Shown in pieces: positions 16,573-24,665 of a stretch of 64,000 nucleotides of DNA. The position numbers and the translations under genes were made by a program. The first letter of the stretch is position 1; every line of letters begins with the position of its first letter. The notes under the pieces are model-generated. The model saw only the letters and a list, made by a program, of their open reading frames with translations, was not told the origin of the DNA and made no database searches. The stretch spans positions 935,001 through 999,000 of the forward strand of contig NZ_WTYP01000002.1 of NCBI RefSeq assembly GCF_009828095.1, in the 5' to 3' direction. This DNA comes from Pontixanthobacter luteolus (GTDB lineage Bacteria > Pseudomonadota > Alphaproteobacteria > Sphingomonadales > Sphingomonadaceae).

Positions 16573-19125
16573 TTACTGCCTTCCACTTGTACGAATGGGC
16601 CCGAGCCTGACGATGTTGACTTCCGGGTTGTCAGGGATCGTGATCTCTGCCGAGCTGCGATCATCGTCCAGCATTTCCAGACGCCATTTGCCCGGTGCCA
16701 GGCCGGGAATGCCAAAGCGGCCTTCGCGGTTCGTGAATATCTCATAACTCATCGGATTGTCTTTATCGACTTCCGTGATCTTGCCGATTGCAAGCGAAAC
16801 AGGCTCGCCGTCAGGGTTTAGAAGCGTGCCGATTGCAGTCATCGAATATTCCGACCCGACGATCATCTTGTAGCCGCTGCGATATTGCGGAAGGACACGG
16901 AAGGTCCCCGTGTCGAGGTCTGTCCCTGCCGAGGATTCGGGTGCTTCAACTGCCACTGTCCGCTCCGAATAGGAATTGAGACTGGGGTGCACGCCAGCAC
17001 CGAATGTGGCGGTGTCGGCGACATAACCTGCAACGCTCGGGTCGATCAGGATCTTTTCGCCCTTCAGTTTCTCGTGCGGTTTTACGATCGCGAAACTGTC
17101 GTAGATCGGCCTGCCAATGGCGAGGCTGTCTCCGGCAAATGCGATCGAGGATGCCATGCGCAGCGTCGAGCGCTGTGACCGCGACTGGCCGAAATCACCG
17201 GCAAAGTCGCCAAAGTGCGAAAGACCGAATTCGCCGACATTCGAATAGTAATTGCCATTGAAGTTGAAGCCGCTGCCGAAATCGCTGCGTTCGATATCGG
17301 CGCTGAGATTGAACGATCCGACACCCTGGCCTGTCAGCGTCTGGAACGAGGCACGCGCACGGTTGTCGCGGCTATCGAACTGGACGCGGGCGCTGGAGAA
17401 CCCGCCGAGGCGGATGTTGAGCGAAACCATGCCGCTGACCTCGTCGCGGAACAGGTTCTTTTCGTATCGTGCCTCTGCAGTGAAGCTGATGCGGTCGTTT
17501 ACGCGGTATCCGCTGGACAGGCGGTAGCTGTGCTGGTCGGCAAAGCCGTTGCGTCCTTTGGAAAACCGCCCGTCCACGCCGACATAGGCGCGTTCGTTGA
17601 TCGCGTGCGAATAGCCACCGCCCAATTCAACCTCGTACGGATTTACCGGCAGGAAGAACGAGATCGGGGCGAATTTCTTGCTTCGCGTTTCGACAAACAG
17701 ATTGAGCGAATCCGCATAACCCTGTGGGCGCTGGAACAGGCGCTGGAAGGAAACCGTCCCGGCCCAGCCTTCGCCCACATTGTCGACATGCGACGCGGCG
17801 AGGTTGCTGGAGAAGGTGCCGATGGCTGTGCCGAACACCGCCTCGACCCCGCCCATGGCGGAATTTTCATCCAGTTGCAGGTTGCCGCCAAGCGTCAGCT
17901 GGTCGGAAATGCCGTGACGAACGAAACCGGTAAAGACCAGATCGTTCGAATAATCGGGGCCGGTCGGGCCAAGCGGCGCCTGAACACCGGCGTAAACACC
18001 GAATTCGGTCAAGCCTTTGGCAAGCTGCGTCTGGTCGAGGAAGATATTGAAGCGCAGCGTTTCCTGCCGCCCGCTATCATCGATGATATTGATGCGAATG
18101 TCATTCGCGCCCTGAGTGTAGGGGAAATCATTGAGGTTGTAATTGCCCGGGTTCAGCCGCACCCGGCGGGCGAGCGATCCGTTCACATACACTTCAACGG
18201 TTGCAGCCCGTTCGAGCAGGAACGAACGGTTGCCGCGCGGCCGGATGATCTGCTGCGGGCGTAGTTCGCTGTAAGAACGCGCGAGTGAAAGGCCCGCAAT
18301 ATTGGGCGTCACCTGGAATGCGCGTGCCACCGGCTGCAAATCACCCGCTGTCAGGCGGAACAGATTGTCCAGATCATCATAGACGACCCGCGTGCCTTGC
18401 CGCTGGAAGTCTGCCGCACCGTTCGCGCCGGGCTGCCAGAACGCTTCGCCTTCGATAACGACGTCACCGATGCGGCTAGCCCCGTCGAGGAAGAACGTCG
18501 GTTCCTGAAAGCCGGTCGAAGGGCCGTCGCTGACATAATCGAGTGCGCCGCGAATGTTGAGGTAGGCGCTGAAATTTTCGGGCTGGAGGAAATCGCCCAC
18601 CCGTCCTCGGTCCAGCGCGCTGACCTGCAGGTTGCGGCTGGCGCGAAGTTCGCTGGGGATCAGGAACTGCAACGTCAGGCTGCGCGGGTCGAAGCGCAGG
18701 CCGATGCCGGAACGCTCGAATTCATCAAGCGAGATTTCCCGCCGCGCGAGCAGGGCACCGGAAATGGCCTGCAGCCTGTCGGCATCAACCGATTCCGCCA
18801 GCAGGTCCAGAATGCGCCGGGTGCTGATCCGCAGCCGGTCATCCGGCATCACAGTGACCGGCACTTCGCCCAGCAGGACGGGGCCATCATTGGCAGAAAT
18901 TGTCAGCCGGATCGGGCGGTCTGTCGGGTTCAGTTCCAGCCCATCGCCCATCGACGTCTGCGGCGCGGGCAGGACAATTTCGGTTGGCTGCGAACCGCCA
19001 GCGAAATCTTCGACTTGCTCGGTCGCCTGCACCGGTGTGAAGGTGAGGCAGGTCGCAGCAGCGATGGCCAGTAGCGATGCGGCCGTACGGCGGCGGCTTG
19101 GCTTATTCAGGCGTGAATTTCGCAT
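16573..19125 (-). CDS. Fimbrial outer-membrane usher (CsuD-like)
   Basis: This 850-residue usher forms the outer-membrane pore and assembly platform of the pilus. It has a signal peptide near residues 15-33, an N-terminal chaperone-binding region (RISTRRILDLLAES), a beta-barrel starting with QPENFSAYLNIRG, the plug-domain hallmark SFLLERAATVEVYVNGSLARRVRL near residue 290 and PYTQGANDIRINIIDDSGRQ near residue 330, and a C-terminal carboxypeptidase-regulatory-like fold (EFTNREGRFGIPGL-type). The ATG at 19125 lies inside the chaperone gene (23-bp overlap); the longer frame up to 19308 is not conserved-looking. Confidence 0.93.
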   Translation of the reverse strand: MRNSRLNKPSRRRTAASLLAIAAATCLTFTPVQATEQVEDFAGGSQPTEIVLPAPQTSMGDGLELNPTDRPIRLTISANDGPVLLGEVPVTVMPDDRLRISTRRILDLLAESVDADRLQAISGALLARREISLDEFERSGIGLRFDPRSLTLQFLIPSELRASRNLQVSALDRGRVGDFLQPENFSAYLNIRGALDYVSDGPSTGFQEPTFFLDGASRIGDVVIEGEAFWQPGANGAADFQRQGTRVVYDDLDNLFRLTAGDLQPVARAFQVTPNIAGLSLARSYSELRPQQIIRPRGNRSFLLERAATVEVYVNGSLARRVRLNPGNYNLNDFPYTQGANDIRINIIDDSGRQETLRFNIFLDQTQLAKGLTEFGVYAGVQAPLGPTGPDYSNDLVFTGFVRHGISDQLTLGGNLQLDENSAMGGVEAVFGTAIGTFSSNLAASHVDNVGEGWAGTVSFQRLFQRPQGYADSLNLFVETRSKKFAPISFFLPVNPYEVELGGGYSHAINERAYVGVDGRFSKGRNGFADQHSYRLSSGYRVNDRISFTAEARYEKNLFRDEVSGMVSLNIRLGGFSSARVQFDSRDNRARASFQTLTGQGVGSFNLSADIERSDFGSGFNFNGNYYSNVGEFGLSHFGDFAGDFGQSRSQRSTLRMASSIAFAGDSLAIGRPIYDSFAIVKPHEKLKGEKILIDPSVAGYVADTATFGAGVHPSLNSYSERTVAVEAPESSAGTDLDTGTFRVLPQYRSGYKMIVGSEYSMTAIGTLLNPDGEPVSLAIGKITEVDKDNPMSYEIFTNREGRFGIPGLAPGKWRLEMLDDDRSSAEITIPDNPEVNIVRLGPIRTSGRQ

Positions 19126-19855
19126 CAAGACTCCCCTCGCTCGACGGTAATTCCACCGGTATCTGAATGGTTCGATTGGTATTCGCACCGACCAGACCGA
19201 AACCGACGATTTGCAGCATTTCCGGACCGGATATCGATCGCTTGTAGATTTCCTTGCCGTTGGCGTCTTTCTGCGAGATGCGCAGCCGTCCATTGGAAAG
19301 GTAACCATGTGCGTTTGATGTATTGGCCAGGGTTATTGCGGGTACCGGTTTGCCATCCTGATTGGTCGCAATTTCGCTGCCGACAATTTCAAGTGCGGGT
19401 TTTGCCTGCGCTGGGGCGACGCTGACAAGGACCTGGAAATTGTACAGGATCTGGATCGCGGACTGCCCTTCGGCAAGCTGCACCGGAAGCTGGGCGACCG
19501 TCACGTAATAGTGCTTGCTGTGCGCCAGTTCGGGATCGCCGATATACTGAATCCGGAAGCTCTGCGTTTCACCCGGCTCGATCATAGCCTGAGGCGGGAA
19601 AACCAGGATGTCGCCCGGATCCGTCTTGGTGTTGACCAGCTGACCATCTTCGAAAACCAGTTCTTCGACCCGCAATTCAACCGGCAATCTGGTGGCGAAT
19701 GTGTTTTCAACCGTGACCACGCGGGACATCCCGCTGCCAAAGGAGGTCAGGTTCACCACCACGGGTTGTACCGTCATGGAAGATGCCTGAAGCACAGGGA
19801 ACACAGCCATTACGAAGGCTGCGGCAACTGCCAGTGCTTTCTTGAAAATTCCCAT
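19103..19855 (-). CDS. Periplasmic pilus chaperone (CsuC/PapD-like)
   Basis: This 250-residue protein has a Sec signal (residues 1-25) and the two-domain immunoglobulin fold of pilus chaperones. Domain 1 has VVVNLTSFGSGMSRVVTVENT and FPPQAMIEPGETQSFRIQY with the conserved proline-glycine turn; domain 2 has ALEIVGSEIATNQDG and LANTSNAHGYLSNGRLRI. It should cap and deliver the seven upstream pilins to the usher by donor-strand complementation. The order pilins-chaperone-usher-tip matches csuA/B-A-B-C-D-E. Its 3' end overlaps the usher start by 23 bp. Confidence 0.93.
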   Translation of the reverse strand: MGIFKKALAVAAAFVMAVFPVLQASSMTVQPVVVNLTSFGSGMSRVVTVENTFATRLPVELRVEELVFEDGQLVNTKTDPGDILVFPPQAMIEPGETQSFRIQYIGDPELAHSKHYYVTVAQLPVQLAEGQSAIQILYNFQVLVSVAPAQAKPALEIVGSEIATNQDGKPVPAITLANTSNAHGYLSNGRLRISQKDANGKEIYKRSISGPEMLQIVGFGLVGANTNRTIQIPVELPSSEGSLDAKFTPE

Positions 19856-19878
19856 TCGTTGTTCCCGTCCCGTTAAAT

Positions 19879-20487
19879 TCAGTTGGCTGCGGTTATCTCG
19901 ATTTGCAGCGTATCTTCGTATGCACCGGCCACAAGCGGAGCGTCGGAGCCGTCAAGCGCAACATCCACCAGCAGCGCACCTTCGCCTGCATTGGGGATGG
20001 ACATGGCCAGTTCGGCGCCGTCGTCCGATTGCCCGGAAAGAACCTGTCCGGCCCAGTCGAAGCGCACCTGATAGGGGAGAAACTGGACAAATCCGCCGAC
20101 TGCGTCGCGGGTGCCGCCGGCGCGCTGCAATCCGCCATTGGCGGAACGCACGGTTATCTCGTGCGCGCTGTTGCAGATAACCGGCACTTCGACCTGCACG
20201 TTGACCGGTTGGGCCAGTGCGGTCTGCGGGTTGGAAAGGTTGGTGATCGAAACAGTCCCGCCGCTCGCGCCTTCGCTGGTGAAGGTCGCATTGCTGAGTG
20301 CGGAGGCATTTCCGGGCGAAACATTGCACACCGGCTGTGCCACCGCGACCACTTCGATCTGCTGGCGGCCGGTGGCATCGAAACCCGATCCGGAGAAATC
20401 CTGCGCGAGGGCAGGTCCAGCGGCAGCGATTGCCGACAGGGCTGCGCCAATTGCGCAAAGGCGAATGGAGGGACCGGTCCAGATCAT
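19879..20487 (-). CDS. Spore-coat-U/Csu-type pilin subunit (seventh in series)
   Basis: This 202-residue protein has a signal peptide (residues 1-28, ending GPALAQ). The mature part shows the Csu pilin pattern: first cysteine in AQPVCNVSPG near residue 53, second cysteine in VPVICNSAHEITV near residue 103, and a C-terminal strand LVAGAYEDTLQIEI. These two cysteines probably form the fold-stabilising disulphide. It overlaps the preceding pilin gene by 4 bp and lies 23 bp before the chaperone. As the pilin nearest the chaperone it may be a minor or adaptor subunit. Confidence 0.88.
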   Translation of the reverse strand: MIWTGPSIRLCAIGAALSAIAAAGPALAQDFSGSGFDATGRQQIEVVAVAQPVCNVSPGNASALSNATFTSEGASGGTVSITNLSNPQTALAQPVNVQVEVPVICNSAHEITVRSANGGLQRAGGTRDAVGGFVQFLPYQVRFDWAGQVLSGQSDDGAELAMSIPNAGEGALLVDVALDGSDAPLVAGAYEDTLQIEITAAN

Positions 20488-21092
20488 TGCTGCGGCTCCA
20501 GAACTATGGTGAGCGTATCCGAATAAGCACCTGCGATCATCGGGGCATTGGCCGCCAGATTGGTGGCGCCCGCGGCGATTTCAAAACGCAGGGTCAATTC
20601 GCCGCTGGCCGCGCTTGCGATCGGTACGCTGCGTTCGGTGGTGCCGCGAACAGCCGCATCTGCCGAAAGACGCAGGACCTGATCGGTCCACCGCGCTGTC
20701 AGGTCGTAAGGAACGGCGGTTGCAAAACCCTGTGGCCGCTCCGGCGGAAGCTCGGACAATTGCCACAGTCCGTTATTCAGGCTTTCGACCCTGATCCGGT
20801 GCGCACTGTTGCACACCCCGTCCATGGTGATCTGGAACGATGCCGCCCGCGTCGACAGCGTGGCTGCATCGAGCATCTGGTCAACGCGGTAGACATTCCG
20901 GTCGGCGGTGCTGAAATTATACAGCCCGTCTTCCGATCCTGTGCCCAGCGCCAATGTGCAGATCACCGGCGTGTTGCCCGCAACCTGGAACTCCGCAGTA
21001 TCTTCCACCGGGACCTCTTGCGCTGCCACTGCGGCAGGGGCCGTGAGCATCGCGGCGGAGAGGATCAGTGTCGAAAGGCTGCGGACAGACAT
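20484..21092 (-). CDS. Spore-coat-U/Csu-type pilin subunit (sixth in series)
   Basis: This 202-residue secreted protein (signal peptide 1-24, ending AAVAAQ) has cysteines in TPVICTLALG near residue 39 and in DGVCNSAHRIRVES near residue 95, and ends with MIAGAYSDTLTIVLEP. Its length and second-half sequence (NNGLWQLSELPPERPQG, PYDLTARW) are closest to the downstream neighbour of the same length, so these two look like a recent duplication relative to the other five. The stop overlaps the next start (4 bp), so translation is coupled. Confidence 0.88.
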   Translation of the reverse strand: MSVRSLSTLILSAAMLTAPAAVAAQEVPVEDTAEFQVAGNTPVICTLALGTGSEDGLYNFSTADRNVYRVDQMLDAATLSTRAASFQITMDGVCNSAHRIRVESLNNGLWQLSELPPERPQGFATAVPYDLTARWTDQVLRLSADAAVRGTTERSVPIASAASGELTLRFEIAAGATNLAANAPMIAGAYSDTLTIVLEPQQ

Positions 21093-21097
21093 CGCGT

Positions 21098-21667
21098 TTA
21101 CTCCGATGCCGAAAGCGTGACGGTGATTTCACCAAGATATTCGTCATCGGCCACCGGGCGCAGAGTAGCGCCGCCAGCGGTCGCGAAATCGGATACCCCG
21201 ACAGAAATGTTGCCAGTGAACGCGCTCGCGCGGTCCTGCGATGCACCAGGGTTGCTGGTGGCTGCGGTATCGAAGCTGGCCGGGGCAACGGTCCACCCGC
21301 TGGCTGTCGCGACGTAGTCGACTGCGCTGGCAAAGCCAGCAGCCGGTGTGCCGACGAAATTCAGCGCCTGCATCGGTGTCGCGTCAACCGCGATGGTGCT
21401 GCGCGAGGAGCAGAAAGCTCCTGCCAAAATCTTGTCGGGCGCGGCAAGGTCTGTCCGCAGCAGGCCGGTGGTGGTGTCCACCAGCACGCCCATGTCGAAG
21501 ATCCCGCCGGTGTTGTCGGGAATGCCGACAGAGCAGAGCGGAGGAACGGTGCCGATCACCTGAAAATTCTCGCTGTCAGTGGTCGAAGGCGGGGCTTCCT
21601 GTGCAGCAAGCTGTGCAGGGGCCATTGCGATGCCAGTGAGCAAGGCTGCTAAAACTGTCTTTTTCAT
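21098..21667 (-). CDS. Spore-coat-U/Csu-type pilin subunit (fifth in series)
   Basis: This 189-residue secreted protein (signal peptide 1-22, ending AQLAAQ) has cysteines in PPLCSVGIPDN and in GAFCSSRSTIAVDA, and a C-terminal EYLGEITVTLSASE strand. GGIFDMGVLVDTTTG and the AGFASAVDYVATAS stretch are shared with the next two upstream pilins, which puts it in a second subfamily within the operon. An AGGAGG ribosome-binding site precedes the ATG, stronger than for its neighbours. Confidence 0.88.
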   Translation of the reverse strand: MKKTVLAALLTGIAMAPAQLAAQEAPPSTTDSENFQVIGTVPPLCSVGIPDNTGGIFDMGVLVDTTTGLLRTDLAAPDKILAGAFCSSRSTIAVDATPMQALNFVGTPAAGFASAVDYVATASGWTVAPASFDTAATSNPGASQDRASAFTGNISVGVSDFATAGGATLRPVADDEYLGEITVTLSASE

Positions 21668-21678
21668 ATCTGCCTCCT

Positions 21679-22284
21679 TCAGAAATCGTTTGCCGGGCCA
21701 AGCGTGACCGTGATCAGACCGGAATATTCGCCCGCAACGAGCAAGGCGTCGGACGGCGCGGCAAAATCGGCCAGCTCCATCGTCAGGTCCGAAATTTTGG
21801 GCAGCGGCTGGCTGGAACTGTTGGCATTGCCAGGCAGGCCGCTGCCATCGCTCGCCGCGCTGGTTAGCAGGTCAGCCTCGGTGGCCGACCATGGGCTGAC
21901 GCTGACACGGTAATTCACCGCGCGGGAAAATCCGGTGTTGAGCGGCGCACCCGTCTGTTCGGTCATGGCGCTCGCGGTGATCGAAATCATCGTATTGGCA
22001 TAATTGCAGAAACTGCCCGGCATCGTGACCTGGCGCGGCGTGATCGAGGCGGTTCGCCCGACCCGTGGGCCGGAAAGATCGATCAGGACGCCCAGATCAA
22101 CCACTGCGTCGGAAGGTTCGCCCAGACTGCAGATCGGTGCGACCGATCCGATTATCTGAACTTCGCCTTCGTCGCTGTCCCCAGCAGTCTGCGCAAAGGC
22201 AGAGTGGGGCAGGACGCATGCCGACAGCGCAGCAAGGAGAAATGCTGTTCGGCTGGTTGATCTATGGGGCGTCCGGATCGTCAT
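21679..22284 (-). CDS. Spore-coat-U/Csu-type pilin subunit (fourth in series)
   Basis: This 201-residue secreted protein has a longer leader with signal peptide to about residue 31 (SAFAQ). Cysteines lie in APICSLGEPSD and in PGSFCNYANTMISI; VVDLGVLIDLSG and GFSRAVNYRVSVSPW match the neighbouring pilins, and the C-terminal strand is LLVAGEYSGLITVTLG. It is separated from the next pilin by 11 bp and from the previous one by 4 bp, so all are in one transcript. Confidence 0.87.
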   Translation of the reverse strand: MTIRTPHRSTSRTAFLLAALSACVLPHSAFAQTAGDSDEGEVQIIGSVAPICSLGEPSDAVVDLGVLIDLSGPRVGRTASITPRQVTMPGSFCNYANTMISITASAMTEQTGAPLNTGFSRAVNYRVSVSPWSATEADLLTSAASDGSGLPGNANSSSQPLPKISDLTMELADFAAPSDALLVAGEYSGLITVTLGPANDF

Positions 22285-22288
22285 GGCA

Positions 22289-22855
22289 CTACTGTGTTCC
22301 GCCTGTGGTGACGTTGGGTGCCAGAGTCACTTTGACCAGCCCCTGATAGTCACCGGCGACCATGATCCCGCCACCCGGCGTGCTCGCCGCACTCAGGACG
22401 ACCGGAATCGTGCCGGCAAACATGCCGACCGATACGGGTGTGCCCGCACCGGGGCTGGCCGATCCATCGCTGCCATCCACCGAATTGGCGGTTGCAGTGG
22501 CCGTGTAATTGACCGTCGAATCGAAGCCGGCTGGCGGCGCAGCGGTGAAGGTGATGTTGGAGATCGGCAGCGCTTCGACCGTCATGGTCGCAGCGGTTCC
22601 GTTACACCAGCCCTCCAGGGTTTCGGTTGCACCGTTCACCTTTGCCGGGTCGAGCCGACCGGCGCTGCCATCGGTCCCGGGCAGCGACAGCTCGCCCAGA
22701 TCGATGATCTTCGATGGCAGGGTGAAGAGACAACGATCAGCCACCTGGCCAAGGATCGTCACCTCACCTTCGGCAGGTGCGGTCTGGGCAGCGGCCCCTT
22801 GCGCGCAAAGCGCAAAGCCGATCGCTGCTGCCGGTAAAACCAGAATGTGTCTCAT
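22289..22855 (-). CDS. Spore-coat-U/Csu-type pilin subunit (third in series)
   Basis: This 188-residue secreted protein (signal peptide 1-23, ending GAAAQ) has cysteines in VADRCLFTLPSK and in EGWCNGTAATMTVEA, the internal IIDLGELSLPG, PPAGFDSTVNYTATA, and a C-terminal MVAGDYQGLVKVTLAP strand. It belongs to the same subfamily as the fourth and fifth genes. Spacing to the next start is 4 bp. Confidence 0.88.
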   Translation of the reverse strand: MRHILVLPAAAIGFALCAQGAAAQTAPAEGEVTILGQVADRCLFTLPSKIIDLGELSLPGTDGSAGRLDPAKVNGATETLEGWCNGTAATMTVEALPISNITFTAAPPAGFDSTVNYTATATANSVDGSDGSASPGAGTPVSVGMFAGTIPVVLSAASTPGGGIMVAGDYQGLVKVTLAPNVTTGGTQ

Positions 22856-22884
22856 GATAAATACTCCTGAAGGGTATCAGTCGA

Positions 22885-23469
22885 TCAGTTCGGCGAGATC
22901 GTGATCGAAACCGAACCGGTATAGTTGCCGGCAACCAGCACGTCCGTGACGGCAGGTGTGTGGAAACCGCTGAGGTCGACCTGAACATTGTCCGGACCTG
23001 TTGCCAGGCGGTTGCTGAGCGTGCCGCCATTGGTTGCGGTCGCGTCGGTGATGACCTGATAGGTGTCAGTGCCGCCGACGACGCTGAAATTGGCATCTGC
23101 GGTAAAGTGCACGGTATTGGCGTAGCCAGCTGGTGCAGTCGCGGCGTTGACCATCGGTGCGGCGCTGACGGCAACAGTCGGGGTTGCGGTTGTGCAGACG
23201 ACACGGAAGCCGAGGTTGTTGAGATCGCTCGACGCGTTGATGTCCGCGATAGTGCGCAGCGTGCCGTCTGTATCATCCAGCGCGCCGAGATCGACGATGC
23301 CGCCAAAATCGGGGTTTGGATCATCACCGGCGTCGGTGACGATGCATTTTTCACCGACGGTTCCGTTGATGGTTACAGTGCCGCTGACGCTTTGCGCTGA
23401 AGCCGGGCTTGAAGCTGCTGCCAGAGCTGCAGCGATTGCGAATGCTCCTACTGTGTATTTCATATTCAT
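22885..23469 (-). CDS. Spore-coat-U/Csu-type pilin, candidate major subunit (second in series)
   Basis: This 194-residue secreted protein (signal peptide 1-25, ending SPASAQ) has cysteines in VGEKCIVTDAG and in FRVVCTTATPTVAV, the GGIVDLGALDDTDG block, and a C-terminal VLVAGNYTGSVSITISPN strand. Its small-residue-rich sequence, AGGAGA-type ribosome-binding site (CAAGGAGAATG on the minus strand) and place near the operon start make it a candidate major subunit; that assignment is inference. Confidence 0.88.
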   Translation of the reverse strand: MNMKYTVGAFAIAAALAAASSPASAQSVSGTVTINGTVGEKCIVTDAGDDPNPDFGGIVDLGALDDTDGTLRTIADINASSDLNNLGFRVVCTTATPTVAVSAAPMVNAATAPAGYANTVHFTADANFSVVGGTDTYQVITDATATNGGTLSNRLATGPDNVQVDLSGFHTPAVTDVLVAGNYTGSVSITISPN

Positions 23470-23509
23470 TCTCCTTGCATTTCAATCAATTGATAGGTTC
23501 GAAACTGGA

Positions 23510-24214
23510 TCATATGGCCCCGCTCAAAGTGACGACGAGGACATCTTGATAATTGCCGCTGACCAGCACATCTGGCGCGTTGTAAGGTCCGGCCAGAACG
23601 CGGATTGTCGAGACCGTGCCTTCGGTCGACGGGGCGTTCAAAAGCAGTCCGGTGGTTTCATCCGCCGGTCCGGTAAAGTTCACTTGTGGGCCGCCTGCGC
23701 CGCCGTAGGCTGTGCTGCAGGCTGTCGAACCCGCTACCAGCGCCGCCGCCTCGCAGCTGGCTGTCGCCACCGCGCCAGCATCACCGGCAAGGCTGAGGCC
23801 AACATCGTAAGGCGCCAGGCTCGTGTAGCCCGGTGTCAGGGCGGCATTCTGGAACAGTCCGCCGTTTGCCGAAACGACACCGACCCGGGCTGGCCCGCTG
23901 CAATCAAGTACGAAATTGAAAGTGGCGTCGAAACCGGTCACGTCGAAATCCGGCTGGCTGACAGCGCCATTGGGCGATTGACCGTCGGCAAAGCCGCACC
24001 GGCCGCCCACAGAAGCGCGTACGTAAATAGGTGTCAGAGTGATGCTGGTTCCTGCGCCGCTGCCGGGCGGAATGTCGCCGGGTGCGTATACAGTCGCAGA
24101 GATATCCTGGGCCTGAGCGGGGCTTATCGCCAACGCACAAATGGCCGCACCGAGAGCATATCGCCCGGCCTTGCCCCACCATTTGCCTAGTGCTTTCAGC
24201 ACATCCCGCCCCAC
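23510..24214 (-). CDS. Larger Csu-type pilin, first gene of the operon
   Basis: At 234 residues this is the longest of the pilin-like proteins. After a signal peptide that ends near residue 36 (SPAQAQ) it has cysteines in GGRCGFADG and in FVLDCSGPARVGV, a third and fourth pair in TASCEAAALVAGSTACSTA, and the C-terminal VLVSGNYQDVLVVTLSG strand. The additional cysteine pair sets it apart from the other six. It is the promoter-proximal gene, about 90 bp downstream of the CtrA-like element. Confidence 0.85.
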   Translation of the reverse strand: MGRDVLKALGKWWGKAGRYALGAAICALAISPAQAQDISATVYAPGDIPPGSGAGTSITLTPIYVRASVGGRCGFADGQSPNGAVSQPDFDVTGFDATFNFVLDCSGPARVGVVSANGGLFQNAALTPGYTSLAPYDVGLSLAGDAGAVATASCEAAALVAGSTACSTAYGGAGGPQVNFTGPADETTGLLLNAPSTEGTVSTIRVLAGPYNAPDVLVSGNYQDVLVVTLSGAI

Positions 24215-24665
24215 TTCCGTGGCGGTGTCCGGTGGTTTGCGATTCGCTGGCGAAGTTCACTTTCGCCGACGCTTGCAATCCTTAAGACATCGCCTGTTAA
24301 CTTGGTAAACAAAGGCTTAAGGCTACTGCGACAGAGTCATAATTGGGGAACCTCCGTATACGTATGGCGACGTAGTTGGAGGGATGGTCGAGCCCATTAA
24401 CCACGTGTAAACCGCTGTAATAAAATACGAAAAGATGCAGCGTGTCAGCTGTTGCGGAGTATGGCGGCAATGGATTCAGCGAGCAGCGATTTGCATTAAC
24501 CATGAAGGTCTTATGCGACTCGGAGTGAACTACGTAATTTCCCGCAGTTTTGTGATTCGCTTGTTCGATGCTACTTAGTTGGTCGTGTTCCGGGCAGAGG
24601 GCGTCACGGAACATCCATGACTTGGTTAAGAAAAGTCATAAGGAAAACAGACGGTCGCGAGTTTG
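24215..24665. promoter_or_regulatory. Divergent intergenic region between the pilus operon and fixL
   Basis: This 451-bp gap holds the pilus promoter with the CtrA-like element, a second imperfect TTAA-N7-TAAA site on the plus strand at 24397-24411, and a TTAACCAT half-site near 24495. It is clearly more AT-rich than the genes around it. I see no RNA gene, terminator or persuasive small ORF; a 105-residue minus-strand frame at 24297-24614 lacks signal, domain or ribosome-binding site. Confidence 0.5.
24304..24320 (-). promoter_or_regulatory. CtrA-like element upstream of the Csu-type pilus operon
   Basis: On the minus strand the sequence is TTAAGCCTTTGTTTACC, i.e. TTAA-N7-TTTA-CC, one base from the CtrA consensus TTAA-N7-TTAA. 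It lies 90 bp before the ATG of the first pilin gene. The same arrangement recurs at 38683-38699 before the flp pilin. Confidence 0.6.

Noticed and set aside
17215-18264. 349-residue plus-strand frame inside the first usher gene
   Set aside because: It is antisense to the usher barrel and plug and has no ribosome-binding site.
20298-21317. 339-residue plus-strand frame across two pilin genes
   Set aside because: It is antisense to two pilin genes with signal peptides and cysteine pairs.
23147-24190. 347-residue plus-strand frame in the pilin block
   Set aside because: It runs across two minus-strand pilin genes and their gap, with composition of a shadow frame.
24297-24614. 105-residue minus-strand ORF in the fixL-pilus gap
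   Set aside because: It covers the CtrA-like element and lacks ribosome site, signal peptide and protein-like composition.
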